DNA of 64,000 nt, taken from positions 124,001 to 188,000 of the forward strand of contig NZ_QDDR01000004.1 of the NCBI RefSeq assembly GCF_003075525.1, read 5' to 3'. Every line of letters begins with the position of its first letter. The first letter of the stretch is position 1. This DNA comes from Pararhodobacter aggregans (GTDB lineage: Bacteria; Pseudomonadota; Alphaproteobacteria; Rhodobacterales; Rhodobacteraceae). Below the pieces are notes generated by a model. The model searched no databases. It saw only the letters and a program-made list of their open reading frames with translations, and was not told the DNA's origin. Below, in pieces: positions 55,222 to 63,190 of the stretch. Position numbers and translations under genes: made by a program.

Positions 55222-56331
55222 ATGAAATCCGACCTGATCCGTCCCGAAATCGCGGCGCTGCCGACCTATAATGCCGGGCTTGCGCTGGACCGGTTCCGCG
55301 CGCGCTACGGCATCGACTGTCTGGCCAAGCTCGACAGCAACGAGAATCCCGCAGGCCCTTGCCCCGGTGTCGTGGACGCGATCCGTGACGAGGCCGCCGG
55401 CATCGCGCGCTATCCCGATGCCGGCAACGGCGCGCTGCGCGAAGACCTTGCCGCCGCGACCGGCTCGACCACGGACCGCCTTATCATCGGCAACGGCTCC
55501 GAAGACCTGATCGGCGCCGTCTTCCGCACGGTGCTGCGCCCCGGCGATCATGTCGTCACGATCTGCCCCAGCTTCGGGCTGCACGAATTCGGCGCACTGG
55601 CCTCGGGTGCGCATGTCACCAAGGTGCCGTTCAACGCCGACTGGAGCTTTCCGGTCGAGGGCATGATCCGCGCCATGGCGGCCGAGGCGCCGCGCGTGCT
55701 GATGTTCTCGTCGCCCAGCAATCCCGCGGGTCCGGCGATCTCGGCGGACGAGTTCGACACGCTGCTGACGGCCACGCCGCCCGACACGCTTGTCGTGTTC
55801 GACGAAGCCTATCTCGAATATCTCGATCCCGCCGCGCGGTTCGATGCGATGGCGCGGCTGGAAGCCGGGCCCAATCCCTGGCTGATCCTGCGCACCTTCT
55901 CGAAGGCGTATGGCCTGGCCGGGATCCGCGTCGGCTATGGCATCGCCTGCGATCCCGATCTGGCCGCGCAGATGATGAAGGCGCGCAACCCGTTCGGCGT
56001 CAACGCGCTGGCAGTGGCCGCCGCGCGGGCCGCGCTGCGCGATGCGGACCATCTGGCGCATTCGGTGACGCGGGCGGCCGAGGGGCGGGTCCAGCTGGCC
56101 CGGCATCTGTCCCAAGCCGGGTTCGCCTGCGCGCCAAGCCAGACCAATTTCGTCTTCTTCGACACCGGCCGGACCGCCACAGACTTTGCCGAGGCGCTTC
56201 GCCACAAGGGGGTGCTCATCAAGCCGTGGCTGGAGGAGCCCTATACACGCTGGGCCCGCGTGACGATCGGCACGGAAGAAGAGAACCGGCATTTTCTGGC
56301 GGCTGTGGAAGCCATCCACTGCCCCGCCTGA
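55222..56331 (+). CDS. HisC-like PLP aminotransferase (class I/II)
   Basis: A 369-residue enzyme of the histidinol-phosphate aminotransferase family. LDSNENPAGPCP near residue 38 is the usual N-terminal mark, FDEAYLEY carries the cofactor aspartate and tyrosine, and Lys228 (RTFSKAYGLAGIRVGYG) forms the Schiff base. It is located in a catabolic island rather than with his genes. HisC relatives also transaminate histidine and aromatic amino acids, so imidazolepyruvate to histidine is a fitting role. It follows the oxidase gene by 16 bases and converges with hutD. Confidence 0.9.
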   Translation: MKSDLIRPEIAALPTYNAGLALDRFRARYGIDCLAKLDSNENPAGPCPGVVDAIRDEAAGIARYPDAGNGALREDLAAATGSTTDRLIIGNGSEDLIGAVFRTVLRPGDHVVTICPSFGLHEFGALASGAHVTKVPFNADWSFPVEGMIRAMAAEAPRVLMFSSPSNPAGPAISADEFDTLLTATPPDTLVVFDEAYLEYLDPAARFDAMARLEAGPNPWLILRTFSKAYGLAGIRVGYGIACDPDLAAQMMKARNPFGVNALAVAAARAALRDADHLAHSVTRAAEGRVQLARHLSQAGFACAPSQTNFVFFDTGRTATDFAEALRHKGVLIKPWLEEPYTRWARVTIGTEEENRHFLAAVEAIHCPA

Positions 56332-56338
56332 CCGGTTC

Positions 56339-56362
56339 CGGCCCGCCCGTTCCGGCGGGCCG
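56339..56362. terminator. Bidirectional hairpin between HisC-like gene and hutD
   Basis: Arms CGGCCCGCC and GGCGGGCCG around CGTTCC, between two convergent stop codons. There is no clear T-run. Confidence 0.55.
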
Positions 56363-56366
56363 CGCT

Positions 56367-56897
56367 TCAGCCTAGCCGCACGATCACGCAGAGCGCCTTG
56401 GGCCCGACGGTGATCGTGCCCCCCTGCCCCAGCGCGAAGGCGCCGGTCGGGAGCGATGTCTCTCCCACCACGACCTGCCCCCGATGGCACAGGATGCCGG
56501 TCTGCCCCCGGCCGGCATCGAGCTGCGCGGGGCCTTCGATCACCTCGACCGAGGGCGAGATCGCCCTGGGGTCGTAGATCAGGTTCAGGTCTCGCACCGG
56601 CCCGTTGACCATGCGGCTGTCCACCGGCGTCTCGCCCGAGAATGCCAGCGGGCGGAACGGCCGCGCCGCCAGAACGCCGTCGGGCGTGTGCAGGTCCAGC
56701 CCGTCGCCGTCGATCACCGTCAGAATCCGCGCGAGCCCTTCGAAGACCGAGAACGGGCCATCCTTCGACACTTCGGCGATGCTGATCCGCCACCGCCATG
56801 GTTCGGCGCCCTCGTCGCGCAGAACTTCATGCGTGACCCCGCCCCCGTTCTTCCAGGGGGTCGTCGTGAAGTTTTCGGGCGTGACGATATGGTACAT
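56367..56897 (-). CDS. hutD: HutD family protein
   Basis: A 176-residue two-cupin protein. TTPWKNGGGVTHEV near residue 12, WRWRISIAEVSKDGPFS and the LTVIDGDGLDLH strand are typical HutD segments. HutD is a non-enzymatic hut-linked protein thought to limit urocanate or formiminoglutamate effects on hut expression. Its presence at the far end of the island, 12 kb from hutU, is strong evidence that the genes between belong to histidine metabolism. It follows the sulfatase gene on the same strand by 96 bases. Confidence 0.9.
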   Translation of the reverse strand: MYHIVTPENFTTTPWKNGGGVTHEVLRDEGAEPWRWRISIAEVSKDGPFSVFEGLARILTVIDGDGLDLHTPDGVLAARPFRPLAFSGETPVDSRMVNGPVRDLNLIYDPRAISPSVEVIEGPAQLDAGRGQTGILCHRGQVVVGETSLPTGAFALGQGGTITVGPKALCVIVRLG

Positions 56898-56993
56898 GGT
56901 CTTTCGCTCTCTGTCAGGACTTGCTCTGCCCTCAGATCCGGGCAGAAATCGGGATGTGTCTGATGCCGCCGCCTGCGGGTACGGGTGCAGCGC

Positions 56994-58424
56994 TCAGGTC
57001 TTGGGCGGGGGAGTCGCCGACGGCGCGCCCATGGACGCCGCAGCCTCGCGCCCGCCATAGCCCGCGATCATTGCATCCTGATCGGCAAAGGCGAGGTCAT
57101 TCGTCGCGCCCGGATCACAGGTCGCGTAAAGATGCGCATAGAGCGCGGCCAGGACCGCCGCACAGGCCGGGTCTGCGGCGCGATTGGTGGTTTCCTCGGG
57201 GTCGGCATGAAGGTCGAACAGCTCCGGCTCGAACCCGTGGTAGTGGATCAGCTTCCAGCCTCCCTTGCGCAGCATGAACGCGCCAGAGACCGCCCCAACC
57301 GCGTGATATTCCGAAAACACCACGCGGTCCGGATCCGTCCCGCGCGCGGCGATGTCGAGCAGGCTCTCGCCGGGACGGTCGCCGTCCAGCGTTGCGCCGA
57401 AATGGTCGATGATGGTCTGCGAGACGTCCAGCAGGCTCACCGGCGTCGCGCAGGTGCCGGGCGCGATGCCGGGGCCCGCGACGATCAGCGGCACGGCTAC
57501 CGATTCCTCGTACATGTTGCCCTTGCCCCAAAGGCCACGCGCCCCGACATTGTCGCCGTGGTCCGAGCTGTAGATTACCGTCGTGTTCTCAAGCTGCCCG
57601 CTGGCCTCGAGCGCATCCATCAACTGCCCGATATTGTCATCAAGGAAAGTGCACAGCGCGAAATAGCAAGCCGCGGCCAGCTTGCGCTCGTCATGGTCCC
57701 TGAAGCCATTGTCGGCGATCATCGCGGCGGCCTGCTTCTGCAGCCATGGATGGTTCTCGAACCCGTCCATGGTGTGCAGCTTGAATGGCGGCAGATCGTT
57801 CAGAGGATACAGGTCCAGATATTCCTGCGGCACGATCAGCGGAAAATGCGGCGCGACAAGGCCCACGTACAGGCACCACGGGTCAGGCCGCCGGGCCGCG
57901 TCCTTCAACCAGTCCTCGGTCCGGCTGACCACGGCCCTGTCATAGCGCGTATAGGGGCTGTCGCCCGGGCCGATATAGCTGCCCAGCATTCGCGTATCCG
58001 TACGCACGCGCTCTTCCTCTCGACGCAGGGACCCCCAGACCATGCCGACCCCGTCGGCCACCTGCATCGGGATATGTTCGACATCGAATCCGGCCGGGTC
58101 CTCGTTGCTGCGGTAATGCAGCTTGCCGATGGATTCGACGCGGATGCCCTTGTCCTGCAGCGCATGGCCCCAGCCGCGCGGCTGGCCGCAATAGGGCATC
58201 GCGTTGTCCCACAGCCGGATGTCATGCACATAGCGCCCGCTTGCAAACGCAGCCCGGGCGGGCACGCAGATCGGACAGGGCGTATAGGCATCGGTGAAGC
58301 GGATCCCCCGCGACGCCAGCTTGTCGAGGTTGGGGGTCTTCACCAGCGGATGACCAGCGCAGGACAGCGCCCGCGACTGGTGTTCGTCGGACAGGATAAC
58401 GAGCAGGTTCCCCGGGAAGGTCAT
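56994..58424 (-). CDS. Sulfatase (alkaline phosphatase superfamily, choline-sulfatase/arylsulfatase type)
   Basis: A 476-residue sulfate-ester hydrolase. The formylglycine site is Cys53 in CVPARAAFASG (C-x-P-x-R). Metal ligands are Asp13 in ILSDEH and the later YSSDHGDNVGARGLWGKG motif. It lacks a signal peptide, so it would act in the cytoplasm, as choline sulfatase does. Its start overlaps the stop of the preceding marR-like frame (ATGA), which shows that the two were a co-translated pair. The substrate is unassigned. Confidence 0.92.
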   Translation of the reverse strand: MTFPGNLLVILSDEHQSRALSCAGHPLVKTPNLDKLASRGIRFTDAYTPCPICVPARAAFASGRYVHDIRLWDNAMPYCGQPRGWGHALQDKGIRVESIGKLHYRSNEDPAGFDVEHIPMQVADGVGMVWGSLRREEERVRTDTRMLGSYIGPGDSPYTRYDRAVVSRTEDWLKDAARRPDPWCLYVGLVAPHFPLIVPQEYLDLYPLNDLPPFKLHTMDGFENHPWLQKQAAAMIADNGFRDHDERKLAAACYFALCTFLDDNIGQLMDALEASGQLENTTVIYSSDHGDNVGARGLWGKGNMYEESVAVPLIVAGPGIAPGTCATPVSLLDVSQTIIDHFGATLDGDRPGESLLDIAARGTDPDRVVFSEYHAVGAVSGAFMLRKGGWKLIHYHGFEPELFDLHADPEETTNRAADPACAAVLAALYAHLYATCDPGATNDLAFADQDAMIAGYGGREAAASMGAPSATPPPKT

Positions 58425-58914
58425 TCGTCATCTCCCTTTGAGAAATTGGTGAACTCGTCGGCGCGGCCGAGTTCGGAAAGCGCGGAGCGGATGGGTTTGA
58501 GGTCCTCGGGCACGAGCGACCGCAGGACCAGATCGGTGCGCGCATCGAGAACAGGCACCAACTGGTCCAGCACCGCGCGCACGGCTTCGGTCAGCGACAA
58601 TTGTAGCTGGCGGCCACCTCGGGATGGGCGGATACCGCCCGCAACCCGCGCGCGCGCAACTGGTTGACCGCCTTGAAATACTGGCTCTTGCCGAAAGCAA
58701 TGCGCTTGCGCAGGGCGGTCAATCCGTCGGGCGCTTCCAGGCCCATCGTCCGGATGACCCGCCATTGCAGCAACATCAGGTCGCTGTGACGGGCGACAAG
58801 GGCGCGCCCCTTCGCGTCGATCTTCAGCGACAGGTGATGGATGACAAGGCTCAGCGAGAGCTCCTGGCGGAAGCCGTCCGGTTGCGCGTCGGGATGGATT
58901 TTTTTCTGCGGCAT
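58421..58914 (-). pseudogene. MarR-family regulator with a frameshift
   Basis: From ATG 58914 the protein MPQKKIHPDAQPDGFRQELS... encodes the MarR N-terminal helices and recognition region (LTALRKRIAFGKSQYFKAVNQL) but stops at 58591, after HPEVAASYNCR. The rest of the wing and C-terminal helices (LSLTEAVRAVLDQLVPVLDA...) continue in another frame and end with a stop that overlaps the sulfatase ATG. One base change near 58600-58625 would restore a 163-residue protein. Either a true pseudogene or a base error; a seven-A run near the start is also a slippage candidate. It would have regulated the sulfatase gene. Confidence 0.7.
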
Positions 58915-58951
58915 TTTCGGCCCTTCGTCCCCCAATCTCTTCGACGATTTT

Positions 58952-58967
58952 GGTGGACACGTCAACC
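58952..58967. promoter_or_regulatory. Candidate MarR operator
   Basis: GGTGGACACGTCAACC is a near-perfect palindrome with one mismatched pair, 38 bases upstream of the marR-like start. The ten bases CACGTCAACC recur at 59100-59109. Confidence 0.4.
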
Positions 58968-60015
58968 TTTTTGCGCCGAGAGAGCCGTAAAGCTGCCTTC
59001 GCAGGGAGGGGCGAAGCTGCGGCCCGACGTTGAGGGCCGCATCGCCAAACATGGGCACCCGTCAATTGATTGGAGGATGCGGAATCCGTGGGTGTTTCGC
59101 ACGTCAACCGCGTGACCGGCCCCAGCCGATCCGATACGTCGCGGCCCGTGCAGGCCCAGATCCCGACAATCCACCCAAACCCGCTTCGGCAGGCCACGGC
59201 AGGCTTGGGCCCGCCGGTCCTGTCCCTGCGTCCGTTCCGAGAGTGCCGCCATGCGCGACCTTCCCGATCCCTCCCGCAGCCCTGCCACTCCGCGCGGCCG
59301 GATCGCGCAGTCGACCAGCGTCGCCCGTTGCCTGCCGGTACTCTTGGCCGACGGTCGCGGCCCGCGCCGGGTTCGGGCGGATGATGCTGCCCGCGCAATA
59401 CCGCCCGCTGGAACTGGCCTCGCATGTCCGCCGCCACTGGGGACGAAGCTGGACCCGAGGGCTGACGGTCGCGGATGGGGCATGCTGCGCGCCGAGGGCT
59501 ATTGCGGCACCACTGATTGCCTGCGAGCCAACGCTCCGCTGATTGAGACCATCGCGCCCGGGCATCTGGCTGGGAACCATGCTGACGCGCAAGTTACCGA
59601 TGCTGGAGCGGGTCGCATTGGACAACAAGATGACGCGGATCGTCTGGGCCCAGATGGCCCGCGGTGGCGTCTGCCAGTCTCCGACCGTGGCGGCAAAAGT
59701 CGGCCTCCGGTCTTGCTCATGACGCTCCATCCTACGCAGGAGCTGGAGCCTCCGGCAAATCCGGCGCGGTTCAGAAAGGCCCGGCTGTGCGACAGCTTGA
59801 TAGGTGCCATCTGGAGCTTCGTGCGCTCGCCTCCGAGAACGGCGGAATCCCCACTCCAGTTGAACGGGAAAGCCTCCCCCGGCGAGATCAGCATGCCGCT
59901 GCTTCCGCGCCGTGGCGAGGCTGAGCTTTCTCGTTGCCGGAAAGCTGTCTCCGCGGAAGGAAAATTCCCTGGGAGCCCCGGCTGCGGTAGGAAGTGCAAA
60001 CTCTGGAGGAACCCC
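58968..60015. other. Gene-poor region with insertion-sequence remains
   Basis: No intact gene is supported in these 1,048 bases. All long frames here are GC-driven and lack family features, apart from the IS110-like fragment listed separately. The last 20 bases contain the GGAGGA ribosome site for the GTG start at 60016. Confidence 0.55.
59549..59720 (+). pseudogene. IS110-family transposase C-terminal remnant
   Basis: The plus-strand translation reads GIWLGTMLTRKLPMLERVAL, then DNKMTRIVWAQMARGGVCQS. This resembles the C-terminal end of IS110 transposases (WLxxLLxRKPxxVxxVALANKxARIxWAxMxRG). A stop precedes it in frame, and the catalytic parts are missing. It marks an old insertion next to the M28-like gene. 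Confidence 0.5.
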
Positions 60016-61200
60016 GTGCCGATTGATCAGCTAACCCGCGACCTCGAGCGTCATGCGAGTTTCGGCGAGAAATACACAGGCAGTCCGGGGGATCTGGCGA
60101 CCGCTGACTGGATCGCGGGCGAGCTTTCCTTGGCCGGCTACCAGATCCAACGGCAGGAGATTCCGCTCCCCTGCAATCGAGTGAGCCAGTTGAGCCTGTC
60201 CGACACCGGGCTGACACTGTTTGCTCAGCCGAACATGGTGGCCGACAAGGTCATCGCCCCCTTGTGCGTGGTGCATGACGTGGCCCAAGCCTCCCGAGCT
60301 GCTGGCGTCATCGCGGTATTGGCCCTGCCCTATGCTCGATACTCGACCCTCTGGCTGCCCCCGATCGCGACGTGGATCGACGCCGCGACGCGGGCGGGGG
60401 CGAAGGCGATCATCATCCTCCCGACCGGCCCGTCGGGCGACATCGTGGGCCTCAACACCTGGGCCGACCGGCCGTTTGCAGATGTTCCGCTGGTGATCGG
60501 ACGGCCGGACGAACTGGCACGCTATCTGGCGCTTGAGGGGCAGGAAGTCACCTTGACGCTCCTTGGCGGGGTTGACGCCGTCGTCAGTCCGAACATTCTG
60601 GCCGTCCGCCGGGCGGGACCGCGTTGGATCGCGCTCTCGACCCCGCGCACAGGGTTCTTCACCTGCCTGACCGAACGGGGCTCCGGCACGGCCGCCTTCT
60701 TGGCCATGGCCAGAATGTTGCCTGCCCGCTATCCGGATCATTCGCTGTTCGTGATGAACACCACGGGCCACGAACTCGCCTTCGCGGGGACGCATGTCGC
60801 CATGGACAGCGCCCCTGCCCCGGATGCGACGGATCTGTGGGTCCATATCGGCGCGACGCTTGCGGCGAATGACCATCAGGAAACCCGAAACGGTGTCATG
60901 CTGCGACACGCCGACCCGAACCGCCTGCTGATGGCGACACCGACGATGACCGAGGCCTGCCGCGGCGCCTTTGCCGGGTTGAGCGGGTTGGAGGACCCTC
61001 GCCCGGTGATCTCTGGCGCGGGGGAATTGTCGTCAATCTGCGATCTGGGCTATCGAGATGCTTTCGCAGTGCTCGGCCAGTCGCGGTGGTTTCACACGCC
61101 GCAGGACACGCTCGACAAGCTTGATCCTGAGCTGCTGCGCCCTGTCATCACGGCGCATCTGGCAGCGCTGGACATGGCGCTACGCGCTCACCACAGGTGA
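60016..61200 (+). CDS. M28-like/PA-domain protein lacking usual metal ligands
   Basis: A 394-residue protein with the M28 aminopeptidase layout: an N-terminal segment (FGEKYTGSPGDLATADWIAGEL), a protease-associated-type insert (VIAPLCVVHDVAQASRAAGVIAV) and a core domain. The core positions that normally carry zinc ligands differ: ALSTPRTGFFTCLTERGSGTA lacks the usual HxD and DN, and NTTGHELAF replaces the EE pair. So it may be an inactive relative or bind metal otherwise. GTG 60016 follows GGAGGA. It converges with the tctAB fusion, with 13 bases of overlap. Function not assigned. Confidence 0.7.
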   Translation: MPIDQLTRDLERHASFGEKYTGSPGDLATADWIAGELSLAGYQIQRQEIPLPCNRVSQLSLSDTGLTLFAQPNMVADKVIAPLCVVHDVAQASRAAGVIAVLALPYARYSTLWLPPIATWIDAATRAGAKAIIILPTGPSGDIVGLNTWADRPFADVPLVIGRPDELARYLALEGQEVTLTLLGGVDAVVSPNILAVRRAGPRWIALSTPRTGFFTCLTERGSGTAAFLAMARMLPARYPDHSLFVMNTTGHELAFAGTHVAMDSAPAPDATDLWVHIGATLAANDHQETRNGVMLRHADPNRLLMATPTMTEACRGAFAGLSGLEDPRPVISGAGELSSICDLGYRDAFAVLGQSRWFHTPQDTLDKLDPELLRPVITAHLAALDMALRAHHR

Positions 61201-63137
61201 GCGCGCAGGAAACGGACGTTGAGGACATCGGCATAGACGAAGTACAACAGGGCCAGCGTGCCCAGTGCATACAGCGCCACCGCCCAATACGGGCGCACCC
61301 GGCCGACGAACAGAAGATAAGCCAGCACGAAGGCCACCATGGCCGCCATCTGGCCGATCCACCACGCGGACAAAACCATCGCCAAGAGCAGACCAAAGAA
61401 GACCAAGGTCCGCAAAGGCGCCTCAATGATTGGTCCCCGGTAGCCACCCGCCACGCCGCGCCGAAGATCGCTCACCGTCGTGAAAGCGAAGATGCAAGTG
61501 CCCGAGACGGTGACGATCAACGGCATCGTCCGTGCATAGAGCGACCAGTCCAGCGCCTGGACCAGCGCCCAGACGAACAGCGCCAGCATCGCGGCCCCAA
61601 AAGCCGCGGATAGCCAGGGATTGCGCATGGCACCTTCTTGCGCCGGATTGTCGGAAACCGCCTTGGCCGTCCGCAGCGCACTCCAGGTGGCATAGATCAG
61701 GAACAGGATCACGCAGGCGGCAAGCAGCAGCGTCTGGGGTCGCGACAGGAAGTCGGGCAGCGCATAGGACTGGATCGCCAGCACCGCGGATTGCTCCATG
61801 ATCTTGCCGAGGACGAACCCCAGAACCAAGGGCGGTCGCGGCCAGCCCGCCTGCCCCATCAGCCAGCCGACCACGCCGAAGCCGAGCAGCATGTACCAGC
61901 TCATCAGGTCAGCCGCGAAGAGCCATGCCCCCATGAACAGGAAGATCAGCACGGCCGGGACGATCAGGTGACCTGATATGAAGGCCGCTCGCGCGAATTG
62001 ACGGCCCCAGAGCATCAGCAGGCCCGCCGCCAGCAGATTTGCGATGACGATGGTCCAGATCATGCTGACCGTAAGGTCCAGATGCTCTGTCATCATCATC
62101 CGGCCTGGGGTCAGTCCATGGATCAGCAGCGCGCCAAGCAGGATCGCCATCGCGCCCGTGCCGGGAATGCCCAGCACCAGGGTCGGGATGAGGGCGGCGC
62201 CGACCACGGCATTGTTGGTGGATTCCGGCGCGATCACGCCGCGGATGTCCCCCTTACCGAATTGCGACTTGTCCTTGGCGGATTGCACGGCGTGGCCGTA
62301 GGCGATCCAGTCCGCCACGGCATTGCCGATGCCCGGCAGCATGCCGATATAGGTGCCCAGAAGCGCGCAGCGCAGCGCCAGCCAGCGGTGCCGAAAGGCG
62401 TCCTTGATCCCGTCGAGAAGGCCACCTCCCTCGGCCTGCCCCCGCGGCACGGATGAGATCGAGCTGTCGCGCAGCGACAGTCGCAGCATCTCGGCAATTC
62501 CGAACAATCCCAGCACCACGGGCACCAGCGGCACCCCATCCATCAGAGACACCTCGCCGAACCAGTAACGCGGCGTCGGGCTCGAGACGGGAAAACCGAC
62601 CTGCGACAGCAAGAGGCCGATCGCCGCCGCGCCGAGACCCTTGGCCAGGGACGCGCCCGAGACCGATCCCACCATCAGCAGCCCCAACAGGGCCAGCAGG
62701 AAGAAATCGGGAGTGCCCAGCATCATGATGATCGGCATCGCCAGCGGCAGGAAAAGCAACAGCATCAACCCGCCGAAGACACCGCCGAAGGCCGAAACGG
62801 TATAGGCCGCTCCCAGCGCGCGCTCGGCGTGGCCCTTCTGTGCCAGCGGATAGCCGTCAAGCACCGTGGATTGCGAACCCGCCGTTCCGGGCGTTCCCAG
62901 CAGCACCGAGGACAAGGTGTCTGCCGTCGTGATCGGCGCGAACATCCCCAGCAGCAAGGCAAAGGCCTGCGCGGGTTCCATGCTGAAGGTGAAGGGCAGG
63001 ATCAGCACAAGGCCGGTGACACCGCCGAGACCGGGCACCGCGCCGAGCCAGATACCCAGAAGAACGCCCCCGACCAGATAGAGGGGCGTCGGCCATTGAA
63101 CGATCAGGGCAAAGCCCGCGAGAATGCTCTCAATCAC
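61188..63137 (-). CDS. Tripartite tricarboxylate transporter permease, TctA-TctB fusion
   Basis: A 649-residue membrane protein. Residues 1-490 are a TctA-type large permease (GAVPGLGGVTGLVLILPFTF, LLGTPGTAGSQSTVLDGYP, GMLPGIGNAVADWIAYG, PTLVLGIPGTGAMAILLGA). Residues 500-649 add four helices like the small TctB subunit (LYARTMPLIVTVSGTCIF, WIGQMAAMVAFVLAYLLF), normally a separate 150-residue protein. The GTG start at 63137 follows AAGGA. It is downstream of the partial TctC receptor gene on the same strand. Substrate is likely a carboxylate or related compound. Confidence 0.9.
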   Translation of the reverse strand: MIESILAGFALIVQWPTPLYLVGGVLLGIWLGAVPGLGGVTGLVLILPFTFSMEPAQAFALLLGMFAPITTADTLSSVLLGTPGTAGSQSTVLDGYPLAQKGHAERALGAAYTVSAFGGVFGGLMLLLFLPLAMPIIMMLGTPDFFLLALLGLLMVGSVSGASLAKGLGAAAIGLLLSQVGFPVSSPTPRYWFGEVSLMDGVPLVPVVLGLFGIAEMLRLSLRDSSISSVPRGQAEGGGLLDGIKDAFRHRWLALRCALLGTYIGMLPGIGNAVADWIAYGHAVQSAKDKSQFGKGDIRGVIAPESTNNAVVGAALIPTLVLGIPGTGAMAILLGALLIHGLTPGRMMMTEHLDLTVSMIWTIVIANLLAAGLLMLWGRQFARAAFISGHLIVPAVLIFLFMGAWLFAADLMSWYMLLGFGVVGWLMGQAGWPRPPLVLGFVLGKIMEQSAVLAIQSYALPDFLSRPQTLLLAACVILFLIYATWSALRTAKAVSDNPAQEGAMRNPWLSAAFGAAMLALFVWALVQALDWSLYARTMPLIVTVSGTCIFAFTTVSDLRRGVAGGYRGPIIEAPLRTLVFFGLLLAMVLSAWWIGQMAAMVAFVLAYLLFVGRVRPYWAVALYALGTLALLYFVYADVLNVRFLRAHLW

Positions 63138-63190
63138 GATGTTTGTCCTTGGAACGAGAGTGGGGCATCGCCTGTCGGGTCCCCTTGGAC

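Noticed and set aside
55222-56331. Reading the HisC-like gene as the histidine biosynthetic enzyme
   Set aside because: No other his biosynthesis genes are nearby; it follows a catabolic flavoprotein and sits between hut genes.
59251-60015. Upstream extension of the M28-like frame to 59251
   Set aside because: The extra 255 codons show no family features and overlap the IS110 remnant; GTG 60016 has a good ribosome site.
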